Assembly (NCBI RefSeq): GCF_005924265.1
Contig: NZ_VCLB01000001.1
Location: 124,001 to 188,000, forward strand
Length of the DNA stretch: 64,000 nt
Source: Martelella lutilitoris
GTDB taxonomy: Bacteria > Pseudomonadota > Alphaproteobacteria > Rhizobiales > Rhizobiaceae
Direction: 5' to 3'
The notes beneath the pieces are model-generated. The model made no database searches. It was not told the DNA's origin and worked only from the letters and a program-made list of their open reading frames with translations. Positions 26,982-35,371 of the stretch are shown piece after piece. The position numbers and the translations under genes are program-made. The number at the start of each line of letters is the position of its first letter. Positions within the stretch are counted from its first letter, which is position 1.

Positions 26982-27234
26982 GATTTCGTAACCCATTTTT
27001 CGATGAACAGGAAAGGGCGCGGTTGCCCGCTGCCGGCATTGCTTTTCAACAAGCGTCAGCTAAGTCGGGCGTTGAGCGCGCCGGAAATCATCGCAAAGAA
27101 GCGGCTCGGCAGGCGCTTTCTGTCCTGCAGCACGAAGGGCCTGAAGGAAACGGCCGCGCTCTTTCTGTCAATGATCCTCATGGGCCGGTCTTTACCAGCT
27201 TTCTCGGGCTCCGGCAATCATTTACGAGAATGGT

Positions 27235-27450
27235 TCAAAACTGGCCCCGGACATGGCCCGCACGCGCCTTAAGGAAGACGAGAAGGGGGTCAGCCGACAT
27301 CCCGCGGCTGTCGTGCCACTCCGCCGCGTCTTCATCGTCAAAGACGAAGCGGTCTCGCGCCTTGGCGGTCGAGGCGAGCACGGGTGTGGCAATGGAACCC
27401 AGTATCATCGGGTTGCCGGCGCCTGCCACAATGGCGCGTGTAAGAGACAT
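27235..27450 (-). CDS. Small hypothetical protein upstream of leuC
   Basis: A 71-residue open frame with a CGGAG ribosome site well placed before its ATG. The product starts MSLTRAIVAGAGNP and contains an acidic FDDEDAAEWHDS stretch and a basic C-terminus. No known domain was recognised. It lies in the same orientation 253 bases before leuC and could be a small conserved gene or simply a leader open frame. Confidence 0.45.
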   Translation of the reverse strand: MSLTRAIVAGAGNPMILGSIATPVLASTAKARDRFVFDDEDAAEWHDSRGMSADPLLVFLKARAGHVRGQF

Positions 27451-27575
27451 TTCTACTCCGTATAGCCACAACCAGAAAAAGATGATCGCGGCTTCACAAT
27501 TCAAGGGAGCATGGAGATAGGAAGCGATTCCGGCTTTTTCTTGTCAAAACCGGCGGACGGATCGCAAAACGCAAA

Positions 27576-27597
27576 GAAGCCGCCCGAAGGCGGCTTC
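27576..27597 (-). terminator. Hairpin with TTCG loop, second copy
   Basis: GAAGCCGCC/GGCGGCTTC closes a CGAA loop (TTCG on the minus strand) and is followed on the minus strand by a T-rich stretch. It nearly duplicates the rplS terminator 190 bases away. Confidence 0.55.
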
Positions 27598-27614
27598 AGA
27601 CTATAATACTCTCA

Positions 27615-27737
27615 ACGCCGTCATCCCGGCCTTGAGCCGGGGTCCAGGGCCGCATGACCTATGCATGCCGGCCTTCAACCGGGCCGACGCATCGCCGGAG
27701 AAGCCTGGATCCTCGGGTCAAGCCCGAGGATGACGCG
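27615..27737. repeat. Palindromic intergenic repeat cluster
   Basis: Contains a unit at 27616-27650 almost identical to the one at 21751-21785 (TCATCCCGGCCTTGAGCC...). A second, inverted and diverged unit with CCTCGGG/CCCGAGG arms lies at about 27703-27735. A third partial unit is seen at about 27664-27684. Confidence 0.75.
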
Positions 27738-27766
27738 GAGTGCGGGGACAGCTTTGTCAACAAACT

Positions 27767-27790
27767 GAAAAGCCGCCCGAAGGCGGCTTC
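27767..27790 (-). terminator. Intrinsic terminator of rplS
   Basis: AAGCCGCC/GGCGGCTT with a TTCG tetraloop on the minus strand, followed by TTTT, 29 bases after the rplS stop. Confidence 0.75.
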
Positions 27791-27818
27791 CCGAAACGAT
27801 TTCAAAAGCGAAAAAGGC

Positions 27819-28280
27819 TTATTCGCTCTTGGCTGCCGCTGCAGCTTCCTTCTCGGCCTTGGCGGCGGCGCGGGCGGCCGCTGCTGCCTCGCGGGCCTCG
27901 TCGTTGAGGCGGCGCGAACGAACGGAGGTGTTTTCGGCGATACGGGCCGACTTGCCGCGACGATCGCGCAGGTAATAGAGCTTCGCGCGGCGAACCTTAC
28001 CGCGGCGGATCACTTCAACGCCCTCGACCTGCGGGGAGTAAACGGGGAATACGCGCTCGACGCCTTCGCCGTAGGAAATCTTGCGAACGGTGAAGTTCTC
28101 GTGGATGCCGCCGCCGGAGCGGGCAATGCAGACGCCTTCGAAGGCCTGCACGCGGGTGCGGGTGCCTTCCGTCACGCGGACATTGACGCGCAGGGTGTCG
28201 CCGGCTTCAAACGGGGGAAGTTCGCGCTGTTCGGCAATGCGCGCGGTTTCTTCAGCTTCGAGCTGCTCGATGATGTTCAT
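27819..28280 (-). CDS. rplS: 50S ribosomal protein L19
   Basis: A 153-residue L19, at the bridge between ribosomal subunits. The [16 protein letters not shown] and [15 protein letters not shown] segments are diagnostic. The ATG at 28280 with an AGAGG site is used. Bacterial L19 is usually near 115 residues; about 40 additional C-terminal residues are Ala/Lys/Glu-rich, as often seen in alphaproteobacteria. It is the last gene of the ffh-rpsP-rimM-trmD-rplS block. Confidence 0.97.
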   Translation of the reverse strand: MNIIEQLEAEETARIAEQRELPPFEAGDTLRVNVRVTEGTRTRVQAFEGVCIARSGGGIHENFTVRKISYGEGVERVFPVYSPQVEGVEVIRRGKVRRAKLYYLRDRRGKSARIAENTSVRSRRLNDEAREAAAAARAAAKAEKEAAAAAKSE

Positions 28281-28451
28281 CGGTCTAACCTCTTGATATC
28301 TTGCTTTAACGGCCAGAGCGCTCGACAATCATCCTTCGGTCAATGCCTCCGGATTTGCCTTGTCTTCAAGGCGGGAGCGTTACGCGGTTGTTCTTTTCGG
28401 TAACCGGAACACCCGGTCAGGGCGGGCCTATAGACGATTTTTGGGCCTTTG

Positions 28452-29024
28452 TCACCCCTTTTGCGCGGCATTCCCGGCGCTATCTTGCCGGCTTTTCCGC
28501 CATTCCGCGCGCAAAAGCCCCATCATCACCGTGTTCCAGCGTTCTTCGCCGAAACGGGCGGAGGAGCGACGAACGCCCTCCTCGACGAAACCGAGCGCCT
28601 TGTAGGCGCGGATCGCGGACGCATTGAGGTCGTAGACATTGAGCTCCACCCGCATGATGTCTGGTTCCTTGAAAGCCTCATCCACCAGAAGGCCGAGCAT
28701 AGGTCGCGAAAGCCCCCGGCCCCGCAACGCAGGCGCAAGGGCAATACGGCAAAGTCGACCGACGCCGTTCAGCCGGTCAAAGGCGATCTGACCGTGTCCT
28801 GCCAGTCTATCGCCGGTTTTGGCCGAGAAGCAGGCAAGCGCGGGCTTTGAGCCAAGCATTTCCGCGGAACCCTCGCAAAGCTGCTCGAAGCTGAAGGGGT
28901 AGGGAAGCTGCGTGCCGCCCCAAAGAGCGGCCCCCCGGGCATCCGCAAACCAGCCGGCCACGGTGTCGAAATGCGAGCGAGAAAACGGTTCGAGCTGCAG
29001 GTCTTCAGTCGGCATCCTTGCCAC
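28452..29024 (-). CDS. GNAT family N-acetyltransferase (RimJ/RimL-like)
   Basis: A 190-residue acetyltransferase. The acetyl-CoA binding region is [14 protein letters not shown], and the C-terminal [14 protein letters not shown] motif is typical of GNAT proteins that acetylate small molecules or protein N-termini. Its start overlaps the end of trmD by 20 bases, so it is translated as part of the ribosomal block. The substrate is unknown. Confidence 0.85.
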   Translation of the reverse strand: MARMPTEDLQLEPFSRSHFDTVAGWFADARGAALWGGTQLPYPFSFEQLCEGSAEMLGSKPALACFSAKTGDRLAGHGQIAFDRLNGVGRLCRIALAPALRGRGLSRPMLGLLVDEAFKEPDIMRVELNVYDLNASAIRAYKALGFVEEGVRRSSARFGEERWNTVMMGLLRAEWRKSRQDSAGNAAQKG

Positions 29025-29703
29025 TCCCAGCGAGAAGATCGGGCCGCCGCTCAGCCGTCAGCCGTAACGCCTCATCATGGCGCCATTTGTCGATGGCCGC
29101 GTGATTACCGGAAGTAAGAACCTCCGGGATCCCCTCCCCTTCCCATTCCGCAGGACGGGTATAGTGCGGATGCTCCAGAAGGCCGTCCTCGAAACTTTCA
29201 TGCGTGCCGGAAAGCGCATTGCCCATGACGCCCGGCAGAACGCGCACAACGGCATCGAGCAGCACGAGTGCCGCCGGCTCGCCGCCGGAGAGGATATAGT
29301 CGCCGATCGAGACTTCCTCGAGGCCGCGCTTGTCGATGACGCGCTGATCGACGCCCTCGAAACGTCCGCAGACGATCACCGCGCCCGGCCCTTCGGCCAG
29401 TGCGCGCACCCGCGCCTGCGTCAGCGGCGTTCCGCGCGGGCTCATCAGCAAGCGCGGACGGTCGTCATCGGCGGAAACGGCGTCGATCGCCCTTGCCAGA
29501 ATATCCGGCCTCAGCACCATGCCCGCGCCGCCGCCCGAGGGCGTGTCGTCGACGCTGCGGTGACGATCCTCGGCAAAATCGCGGATGTTGACGGCTTCCA
29601 GCGACCATTGCCCGCGCTCCGCCGCCCGGCCCGCAAGCGACGTGCCGAGATGGCCGGGAAACATTTCCGGATAGAGCGTGAGGACGGTCGCCTTGAAGGA
29701 CAT
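29005..29703 (-). CDS. trmD: tRNA (guanine-N1)-methyltransferase
   Basis: A 232-residue SPOUT methyltransferase that makes m1G37 in tRNAs and so prevents frameshifting. The knot region with LSPRG-like (LMSPRGTPL) and the GDYILSGGE motif are present, as is the catalytic Asp-containing GMVLRPD region. It starts 6 bases after the rimM stop. Length is normal. Confidence 0.97.
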   Translation of the reverse strand: MSFKATVLTLYPEMFPGHLGTSLAGRAAERGQWSLEAVNIRDFAEDRHRSVDDTPSGGGAGMVLRPDILARAIDAVSADDDRPRLLMSPRGTPLTQARVRALAEGPGAVIVCGRFEGVDQRVIDKRGLEEVSIGDYILSGGEPAALVLLDAVVRVLPGVMGNALSGTHESFEDGLLEHPHYTRPAEWEGEGIPEVLTSGNHAAIDKWRHDEALRLTAERRPDLLAGSGKDAD

Positions 29704-29709
29704 GTGTGC

Positions 29710-30276
29710 CTACCGGGCGTCCGGATCGGGAAAATCCGAAGCATCGCCATCGCCGTCGTCGACGAGGCCGGCGGCTACCGGATCGATCAGCACGCGGCGG
29801 TCCTCGAAGTCGATCTCCAGCACGGCGCTTTCGTTGAACGGGATCAGAACCGGGCGCCGCCCCGGCCCCTTCAATTCCAGAAGATCGCCGGCGCCGAAAT
29901 CGAAGATCGCACTGATCGCGCCATAGCTGTTGCCCGCATCGTCGAAGACATCGAGGCCTTCGAGGTCGGCGTAGAAATACTCCTCATCCTCAAGCTCGTC
30001 ATCGGGCAGGTTGTCGCGCTCGATATAGAGATTGAGGCCGCGCAGCGCCTCGGCTGCGGTGCGGTCGTTCACGCCGCGAAAGCGAATGACGATCATGTTG
30101 TTCTTGCCGGGGCGCGTCTCGAGGATCTCGAACACGCGTCCATCCTCGGCATGGAGATTGCCATAGTCACCGACGGTCAGCGGGTTCGCGGTAAAGCAGC
30201 GCACCCTGACATCGCCGCGCAGGCCCTGCGCCGCGCCAATGGTCGCCATCAGGATCGGGTCATTGAGCTTTGCCAT
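29710..30276 (-). CDS. rimM: Ribosome maturation factor RimM
   Basis: A 188-residue 16S processing factor that binds S19 and helps mature the 30S head. The N-terminal RimM barrel (ATIGAAQGLRGDVRV) and the C-terminal PRC-like barrel (YFYADLEGLDVFD) are both seen. The ATG at 30276 lies after a GGAAAG site; a GTG two codons earlier is an alternative. An acidic Asp-rich tail ends the protein. Between rpsP and trmD, as is usual. Confidence 0.95.
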   Translation of the reverse strand: MAKLNDPILMATIGAAQGLRGDVRVRCFTANPLTVGDYGNLHAEDGRVFEILETRPGKNNMIVIRFRGVNDRTAAEALRGLNLYIERDNLPDDELEDEEYFYADLEGLDVFDDAGNSYGAISAIFDFGAGDLLELKGPGRRPVLIPFNESAVLEIDFEDRRVLIDPVAAGLVDDGDGDASDFPDPDAR

Positions 30277-30324
30277 CGTCACATTCTTTCCCAGCTATCC
30301 ATGGCTATCTATGCCCTTTTGCCG

Positions 30325-30357
30325 AAAAGGAAAAGGCCGGACGCACGCGCCCGGCCC
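30325..30357 (-). terminator. Internal terminator-like hairpin after rpsP
   Basis: GGCCGG (30335-30340) pairs with CCGGCC (30351-30356), and on the minus strand a TTTTCCTTTT tract follows. It lies between rpsP and rimM and could reduce read-through from the ribosomal protein gene to the modification genes. Confidence 0.55.
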
Positions 30358-30421
30358 ATGATTGATACCTGAAAGCAGGTCTTCCGCCTGAACCAGGCGA
30401 GACCGCCAACGGCAGTCCGGC

Positions 30422-30805
30422 TTATTCCGAAGCTTCGGCAGCGGCTTCTGCTGCAGCGGCGGCTGCTTCCTCGGCCTTCTGCTTCTTCTCGGCAGCGCGC
30501 TCTTCGGCCTTCTTGCCGGGCTTCGCCTTGTTCGGGTTGTTGCGGGCCTTGCGTTCGGCAATGCCGGCTTCGGCGAGGAAGCGCAGCACGCGGTCGGTCG
30601 GCTGGGCGCCGGTTCCAAGCCAGTACTTCACGCGCTCTTCGTCGAAGACGACGCGGTCTTCCGCATCCTTCGGCAGCATCGGATTCCAGTGGCCGAGCTT
30701 CTCGATGAAGCGGCCGTCACGGGGCGAACGCTCGTCGGCGGCAACGATGTGGTAGTAGGGGCGCTTCTTGGAACCGCCGCGGGCGAGACGAATCTTGATT
30801 GCCAT
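30422..30805 (-). CDS. rpsP: 30S ribosomal protein S16
   Basis: A 127-residue S16 with the diagnostic [17 protein letters not shown] start and the [11 protein letters not shown] segment. Typical S16 is 80-90 residues; here roughly 40 C-terminal residues are Lys, Glu and Ala-rich, similar in character to the tail on L19 in the same operon. A GGAG-type site precedes the start. Confidence 0.97.
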   Translation of the reverse strand: MAIKIRLARGGSKKRPYYHIVAADERSPRDGRFIEKLGHWNPMLPKDAEDRVVFDEERVKYWLGTGAQPTDRVLRFLAEAGIAERKARNNPNKAKPGKKAEERAAEKKQKAEEAAAAAAEAAAEASE

Positions 30806-30923
30806 TTTGTTTTCTCCTTAAAGGCATTTCTGTCGGACCGCAGTCCATTCGTTTGTGGTTCCCGCTGCCTGCAACCACGCTCTGGCCGGCGCACGGGGCA
30901 TTCTCAATGACCGGAGGACCGGC

Positions 30924-31226
30924 CTATTTCTCCTGACCGCCATGCTGGGCGGCGATCTGCTCATGATGCCGGATGACTTCCTTGATGATGAAATTCAGGA
31001 AGGTCTCGGCAAAATCGGGGTCGAGATCGGCGCTTTTGGCCAGTGCCCTCAACCGCGAAATCTGCTGTTCCTCGCGCGCCGGATCGGCCGGCGGCAGGTC
31101 GTGCTCGGCCTTCAGGTGCCCCACCGCCTTGGTGCAGCGAAACCGTTCGGCCAGAATGTGAACCAGCGCGGCATCGAGATTGTCGATCGACTGGCGATAC
31201 TGAAAAAGCTGCTCCTTCGGGGTCAT
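30924..31226 (-). CDS. Chorismate mutase (AroQ type)
   Basis: A 100-residue all-helical enzyme that converts chorismate to prephenate. The pattern is that of a stand-alone AroQ domain: RQSIDNLDAALVHILAERF start, then basic KAVGHLKAE and a C-terminal IIKEVIRHH helix. A GGAG site precedes the ATG at 31226, which overlaps the end of the upstream acetyltransferase by 4 bases. Its place between ffh and rpsP is recurrent in rhizobia but unrelated to translation. Confidence 0.9.
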   Translation of the reverse strand: MTPKEQLFQYRQSIDNLDAALVHILAERFRCTKAVGHLKAEHDLPPADPAREEQQISRLRALAKSADLDPDFAETFLNFIIKEVIRHHEQIAAQHGGQEK

Positions 31227-31750
31227 GCCGTTTTCTCCAGAAGCATCTCGGGCGGCAAGTGACGGTAGACGACCGCGTCCCTGCCGTAGATTTCGAGCGT
31301 CTTCTCGGCCGTCGCGCCAAGTCGCTCCGCAAGACGAATGGACGGTGCGTTGTCCGGTTCGATCAGGCTCATCACCGTCGGCCATTTCAGGTCTTCATAG
31401 ACATAGCGAAGCGCCCGCGACGCCGCCTCGAAGGCATAGCCCTTGCCGTAGTGATCGGGCAGCAACGCCCAGGCAATCTCGGGCTCAGGCATGTCGGCGG
31501 GATGCCAGGGGCCGCAAAAGCCGACAAAACGTCCCGTATTCTTCTCTTCCAGCGCCCATTCCCCGAAACCATTCAGGACCCAGTGCCCTGCATAGGCGGC
31601 AAGCCTGCGCCACGCATCGCCCTTCGAAAGGGGGCCGCCATAGTAAAACGACCGCTCATCGGCGAAGAAAGCCGCCATCGGCGCAAAATCCTCGCGTCGG
31701 AAGGCACGCATGACCAGTCTTTCGGTTTCCAGAACAGGGACGTCTGTCAC
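31223..31750 (-). CDS. GNAT family N-acetyltransferase
   Basis: A 175-residue RimJ/RimL-type acetyltransferase starting VPVLETERLVMRAF, with a cofactor loop at PDHYGKGYAFEAA and a C-terminal NAPSIRLAERLGA motif. Its start overlaps the ffh stop by 4 bases and its stop overlaps the chorismate mutase start by 4, so the three genes are translationally coupled. The substrate is unknown. Confidence 0.88.
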   Translation of the reverse strand: MTDVPVLETERLVMRAFRREDFAPMAAFFADERSFYYGGPLSKGDAWRRLAAYAGHWVLNGFGEWALEEKNTGRFVGFCGPWHPADMPEPEIAWALLPDHYGKGYAFEAASRALRYVYEDLKWPTVMSLIEPDNAPSIRLAERLGATAEKTLEIYGRDAVVYRHLPPEMLLEKTA

Positions 31751-33285
31751 TTCTTCTTGCCCTTTCCGAAACCGCCGAAGCCGCCGCCGAGACCGGGAAG
31801 CTTCGGGCCGCCAAGACCCGGCAGACCACCCGAGGGCATGCCGCCTGCGCCACCGAGACCGCCAGCCTTCTTCTCGAGATCTGCCAACTGGTTGGCGTCG
31901 AGCTTGGAGAGGTCGGGCATGCCGCCCATTCCACCGGGCATACCACCGCCCATCATGTTCATCATCTGTTTCATCTTGCCCTTGCCCTTGCCGCCCATGG
32001 CTTTCATCATGTCGGACATCTGGCGGTGCATCTTCAGAAGCTTGTTGATATCGGCGGCAGAGGTGCCGGAGCCGGCGGCAATGCGCTTCTTGCGCGAGTT
32101 CTTCAGGACATCGGGGTGGGCGCGCTCATACTTCGTCATCGAGGAGATGATCGCGAGCTGGCGCTTGAACACGCTGTCGTCCATGCCGGCGGCGGCCATT
32201 TTTTCCTTCATGCCGCCCATGCCGGGCATCAGGCCCATAATGCCGCCCATGCCGCCCATGTTCTGCATCTGCTTCAGCTGCTCGGCCATGTCGTCGAGGT
32301 CGAACTTGCCCTTGGCCATCTTCTCGGCCATGGCTTTCGCCTTTTCGGCGTCGATCGTCTCCGATGCCTTTTCAACGAGCGAGACGATATCGCCCATGCC
32401 GAGAATACGGTCGGCAATGCGCTTGGGATGAAACTCTTCCAGCGCATCCATCTTTTCGCCGGTACCGATCAGCTTGATCGGCTTGCCGGTAACCGCGCGC
32501 ATGGAAAGGGCAGCACCACCGCGCCCATCACCATCCATACGGGTCAGCACAAGACCGGTAATGCCGACGCGTTGATCGAAATTGCGGGCGAGGTTGACGG
32601 CGTCCTGACCGGTCAGGCTGTCGGCCACCAGCAGGATTTCGTGCGGATTGGCCTGCTTGCGGATATCCGCCATCTCGACCATCAGCGGCTCGTCGATATG
32701 GGTGCGGCCGGCGGTATCGAGAATGACGACGTCGTGGCCGCCGAGCTTTGCCGCCTGCACGGCGCGCTTGGCGATGGCGACCGGATCCTGCCCCTTGATC
32801 ACCGGCAGCGTGTCGACCGAGGTCTGCTCGCCGATCTGCTTCAACTGCTCCTGGGCGGCCGGACGACGCGTGTCGAGCGAGGCCATCAGCACTTTCTTGC
32901 GATCGCGATTGGTCATACGCGCCGCGATCTTGCCGGTTGTCGTCGTCTTGCCAGAGCCCTGCAGGCCCACCATCATGATGACGACGGGCGCGGGGGCATT
33001 GAGATCGAGCGTGACGCCCTCGGAGCCGAGCATTTCGACCAGTTCGTCATGGACGATCTTGACGACCATCTGGCCGGGCTTGATCGACTTCAGCACTTCC
33101 GCGCCGACGGCCTTTTCGCGCACGCGGGCGGTAAAATCGCGCACAACCTCCAGCGCGACGTCGGCTTCCAGAAGCGCGCGGCGAACTTCGCGCAGCGCAG
33201 CCGAAACATCGGCTTCCGAAAGCGAGCCGCGGCCGGTTAGTCCCTTGAGGACGGAACCAAGGCGGTCCTGGAGGTTTTCAAACAT
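31747..33285 (-). CDS. ffh: Signal recognition particle protein Ffh
   Basis: A 512-residue GTPase that binds 4.5S RNA and signal sequences of membrane proteins. N domain (MFENLQDRLGSVL), G domain with GLQGSGKTTTTGK, DTAGR and TRMDGDGRGGAAL, then a Met-rich M domain. The C-terminal 60 residues are Gly/Met/Pro-rich, longer than in Escherichia coli Ffh (453). The ATG at 33285 fits the family; upstream in-frame sequence is non-coding. First gene of the block that runs to rplS. Confidence 0.98.
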   Translation of the reverse strand: MFENLQDRLGSVLKGLTGRGSLSEADVSAALREVRRALLEADVALEVVRDFTARVREKAVGAEVLKSIKPGQMVVKIVHDELVEMLGSEGVTLDLNAPAPVVIMMVGLQGSGKTTTTGKIAARMTNRDRKKVLMASLDTRRPAAQEQLKQIGEQTSVDTLPVIKGQDPVAIAKRAVQAAKLGGHDVVILDTAGRTHIDEPLMVEMADIRKQANPHEILLVADSLTGQDAVNLARNFDQRVGITGLVLTRMDGDGRGGAALSMRAVTGKPIKLIGTGEKMDALEEFHPKRIADRILGMGDIVSLVEKASETIDAEKAKAMAEKMAKGKFDLDDMAEQLKQMQNMGGMGGIMGLMPGMGGMKEKMAAAGMDDSVFKRQLAIISSMTKYERAHPDVLKNSRKKRIAAGSGTSAADINKLLKMHRQMSDMMKAMGGKGKGKMKQMMNMMGGGMPGGMGGMPDLSKLDANQLADLEKKAGGLGGAGGMPSGGLPGLGGPKLPGLGGGFGGFGKGKKK

Positions 33286-33628
33286 AGCCCAATCCCTTTT
33301 CGTTTCGCATTTCGCGAAACGTTGGCACCTCTGCCGGCAAATGCAAGACGCAAAGCAAAATTCCATCCGAGGGCGCATCGCGCTGTCGGATGTTGACCTC
33401 CGGGCTCTCTTTATACCTTTGCGGGGCCCGGTCGGCGGCTGAACGTCTTCACTGTCAGCAGATTTGGAGGGGATAAACCCCAAGATTGCGGCAAAGTCAA
33501 GCCTTTGTGAGCCCTTTCGCCTTTTTCAAGGTCTGGAACTTTTTCGAGCCCGGCGCATATATCCGATGATATCCATGTCGACAATCAAGGGTGACCGGCG
33601 AACGCCGGATCAACCGAAAGGGCCTTTC
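33286..33628. promoter_or_regulatory. Divergent region upstream of ffh, with a palindrome
   Basis: CGTTTCGC (33301-33308) and GCGAAACG (33314-33321) form a perfect 8-base dyad with a 5-base loop, 16 bases from the ffh start codon, in its leader or promoter. The remainder must hold promoters for ffh and for the metallo-hydrolase, but no box pair was convincing. Confidence 0.4.
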
Positions 33629-34651
33629 ATGATCCCCACGCGCGTGCGTCTGCAGAAGAAGAACCGCTATTATACCGGACCGAAAAGCGATCATTTCGAC
33701 GGCACACTGTTCTTCAACCCCGACGGCATGAACCCGCCCGGCCTTGCCGAGGTCGTCAAATGGCAGCTTGCCCACAAGCGCACGCCCTGGCCGAAGGAAG
33801 TCTCCTGCCGCTATGCGCCGCACAAGCCCGACGCGCTTGTCACCGGCAAGGGGATGCGCGTGACGATGATCGGCCATGCGAGCCTCTTGATCCAGGTTGC
33901 CGGCGTCAACATCCTGACCGACCCGGTATTTACCAAGCGCGTCAGCCCGTTTGACTCCGTCGGTCCGAAGCGCGTCTGCCCGCCGGGCGTCCTGCTCGAT
34001 GACCTGCCGAAGATCGATGTCGTGCTGATCACCCACAACCACTACGACCATCTGAGTCATGCCTGCCTGAAACGCCTTCAGGCCGATCACGCGCCCCGGA
34101 TCATCGCGCCGCTCGGCAATGACACGGTGATCCACCAGAAGGTGCCGGATGCGGATGTAACCGTGCTCGACTGGGGCGACCAGGCGCCGCTTCCGGGCGG
34201 CGTGAATGTCTTCGCCGAGCCCTGCCACCACTGGTCGGCCCGCGGCGTCACCGACCGGCGCATGGCGCTGTGGGCCGCCTTCGTGCTGGAAACGCCCGCA
34301 GGCTGCATCTACCACATCGGCGACACCAGCTTTCACGAGGGGCGCAACTACCGCGCGGCGGCCGAAAAATACGGCGGCTTCCGCCTCGCCAACCTGCCGA
34401 TCGGCGCCTATGAGCCGCGCTATTTCATGAAGAACGAGCATCAGGACCCGGTGGAAGCGGTCAAGGGGTTCGAACTCTCCAAGGCCGCCTATGCCGCAGG
34501 CCACCATTTCGGCACCTTCCAGCTCACCGACGAAGGCCATGACGATCCGGTGAAACTGCTGAAAGCCGCCCTTTCCGATGCCGGCATTGATGAAGACCGC
34601 TTCCGCCCGCTGGAGCCCGGCGAGGCCTTCGACGTGCCGGAGATCGATTGA
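33629..34651 (+). CDS. MBL-fold metallo-hydrolase (NAPE-PLD-like)
   Basis: A 340-residue metallo-beta-lactamase fold hydrolase. The metal-binding motif HNHYDH and the downstream CHHWSARG, GDTSFHEG and YEPRYFM segments resemble N-acylphosphatidylethanolamine phospholipase D-like proteins such as UlaG/RomA relatives. It is cytoplasmic by sequence: no signal peptide follows the chosen ATG, which has a weak AAAGGG site. Phosphodiesterase activity on a lipid or other substrate is inferred from the family. Confidence 0.85.
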   Translation: MIPTRVRLQKKNRYYTGPKSDHFDGTLFFNPDGMNPPGLAEVVKWQLAHKRTPWPKEVSCRYAPHKPDALVTGKGMRVTMIGHASLLIQVAGVNILTDPVFTKRVSPFDSVGPKRVCPPGVLLDDLPKIDVVLITHNHYDHLSHACLKRLQADHAPRIIAPLGNDTVIHQKVPDADVTVLDWGDQAPLPGGVNVFAEPCHHWSARGVTDRRMALWAAFVLETPAGCIYHIGDTSFHEGRNYRAAAEKYGGFRLANLPIGAYEPRYFMKNEHQDPVEAVKGFELSKAAYAAGHHFGTFQLTDEGHDDPVKLLKAALSDAGIDEDRFRPLEPGEAFDVPEID

Positions 34652-34655
34652 GCCT

Positions 34656-35348
34656 TCAGGCTTTCAGCCGCGCGATGCGTTTCGGATCGGCGAGATAGCG
34701 CAGCGCGTCGCGGCCGACCCAGGCCTTCGCGCGCTCGTCGCTGGCCGCAAGTTTCTCCGCGAGCGCGATTGCGGCCCTGTGGCAGCGGACATTGCGCATG
34801 CCGACATTGCGCAACGCCCAACTGACCGCCTTCTTCACGAAGTTCCGACCGTCTGCGGCATGCGCCTCGATCAGCGGGAAGAGCGCCATAAAGCTTCCGT
34901 CCGGCTCCTTCTTGCGGTGGACGGCCGCGCCGGCGATCATGGCGAAGGCGGTCCGGCGCACGAATTCACGGTCGTCTTGCGCAAACAGGGAGACGATTTC
35001 GGCATCAAACCGCGCCTCAACGAAGAGGTCGGCGGCAAGGTCCACCATTTCCCAGGAGACAAAATCACCGGCAAGCGCAAGCATGTTCTCCTGCGTCAGT
35101 TCACCCGGATCGAAGGTCAGCAAGGCCAGCATCTTCGACTCGCGCACCGGGCTTTGCCAGAGCGCCGCCGCCCGCGCATGGTTCACGCCGACAGCCTTTG
35201 CGATCTGCCGCAGTTCGGGATTGGAAAGGCCGATGGCCGTGTCGGTTTTGATGCCGACGCGCTTCATCTCCGCAAGCCGCGCCGGATCGGCGCTGGCCTC
35301 AAGGGCCGAGAGAATATCCTCTGTCGATGACTGTGCCGTCAGTTCCAT
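34656..35348 (-). CDS. DNA alkylation repair protein (AlkD-like HEAT repeats)
   Basis: A 230-residue helical repeat protein of the DNA alkylation repair family. Features include AEMKRVGIKTDTAIGLSN near the start, a WEMVDLAADLF segment and the FVKKAVSWALRNVG region, matching AlkD-type HEAT-like glycosylases that excise 3- and 7-alkylpurines. A GGGGGGAG site precedes the ATG. It follows the transporter gene by 23 bases, so they are co-transcribed. Its 3' end nearly abuts the convergent hydrolase gene. Confidence 0.85.
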   Translation of the reverse strand: MELTAQSSTEDILSALEASADPARLAEMKRVGIKTDTAIGLSNPELRQIAKAVGVNHARAAALWQSPVRESKMLALLTFDPGELTQENMLALAGDFVSWEMVDLAADLFVEARFDAEIVSLFAQDDREFVRRTAFAMIAGAAVHRKKEPDGSFMALFPLIEAHAADGRNFVKKAVSWALRNVGMRNVRCHRAAIALAEKLAASDERAKAWVGRDALRYLADPKRIARLKA

Positions 35349-35371
35349 TCTCCCCCCTTTTGGCGCCGTTT

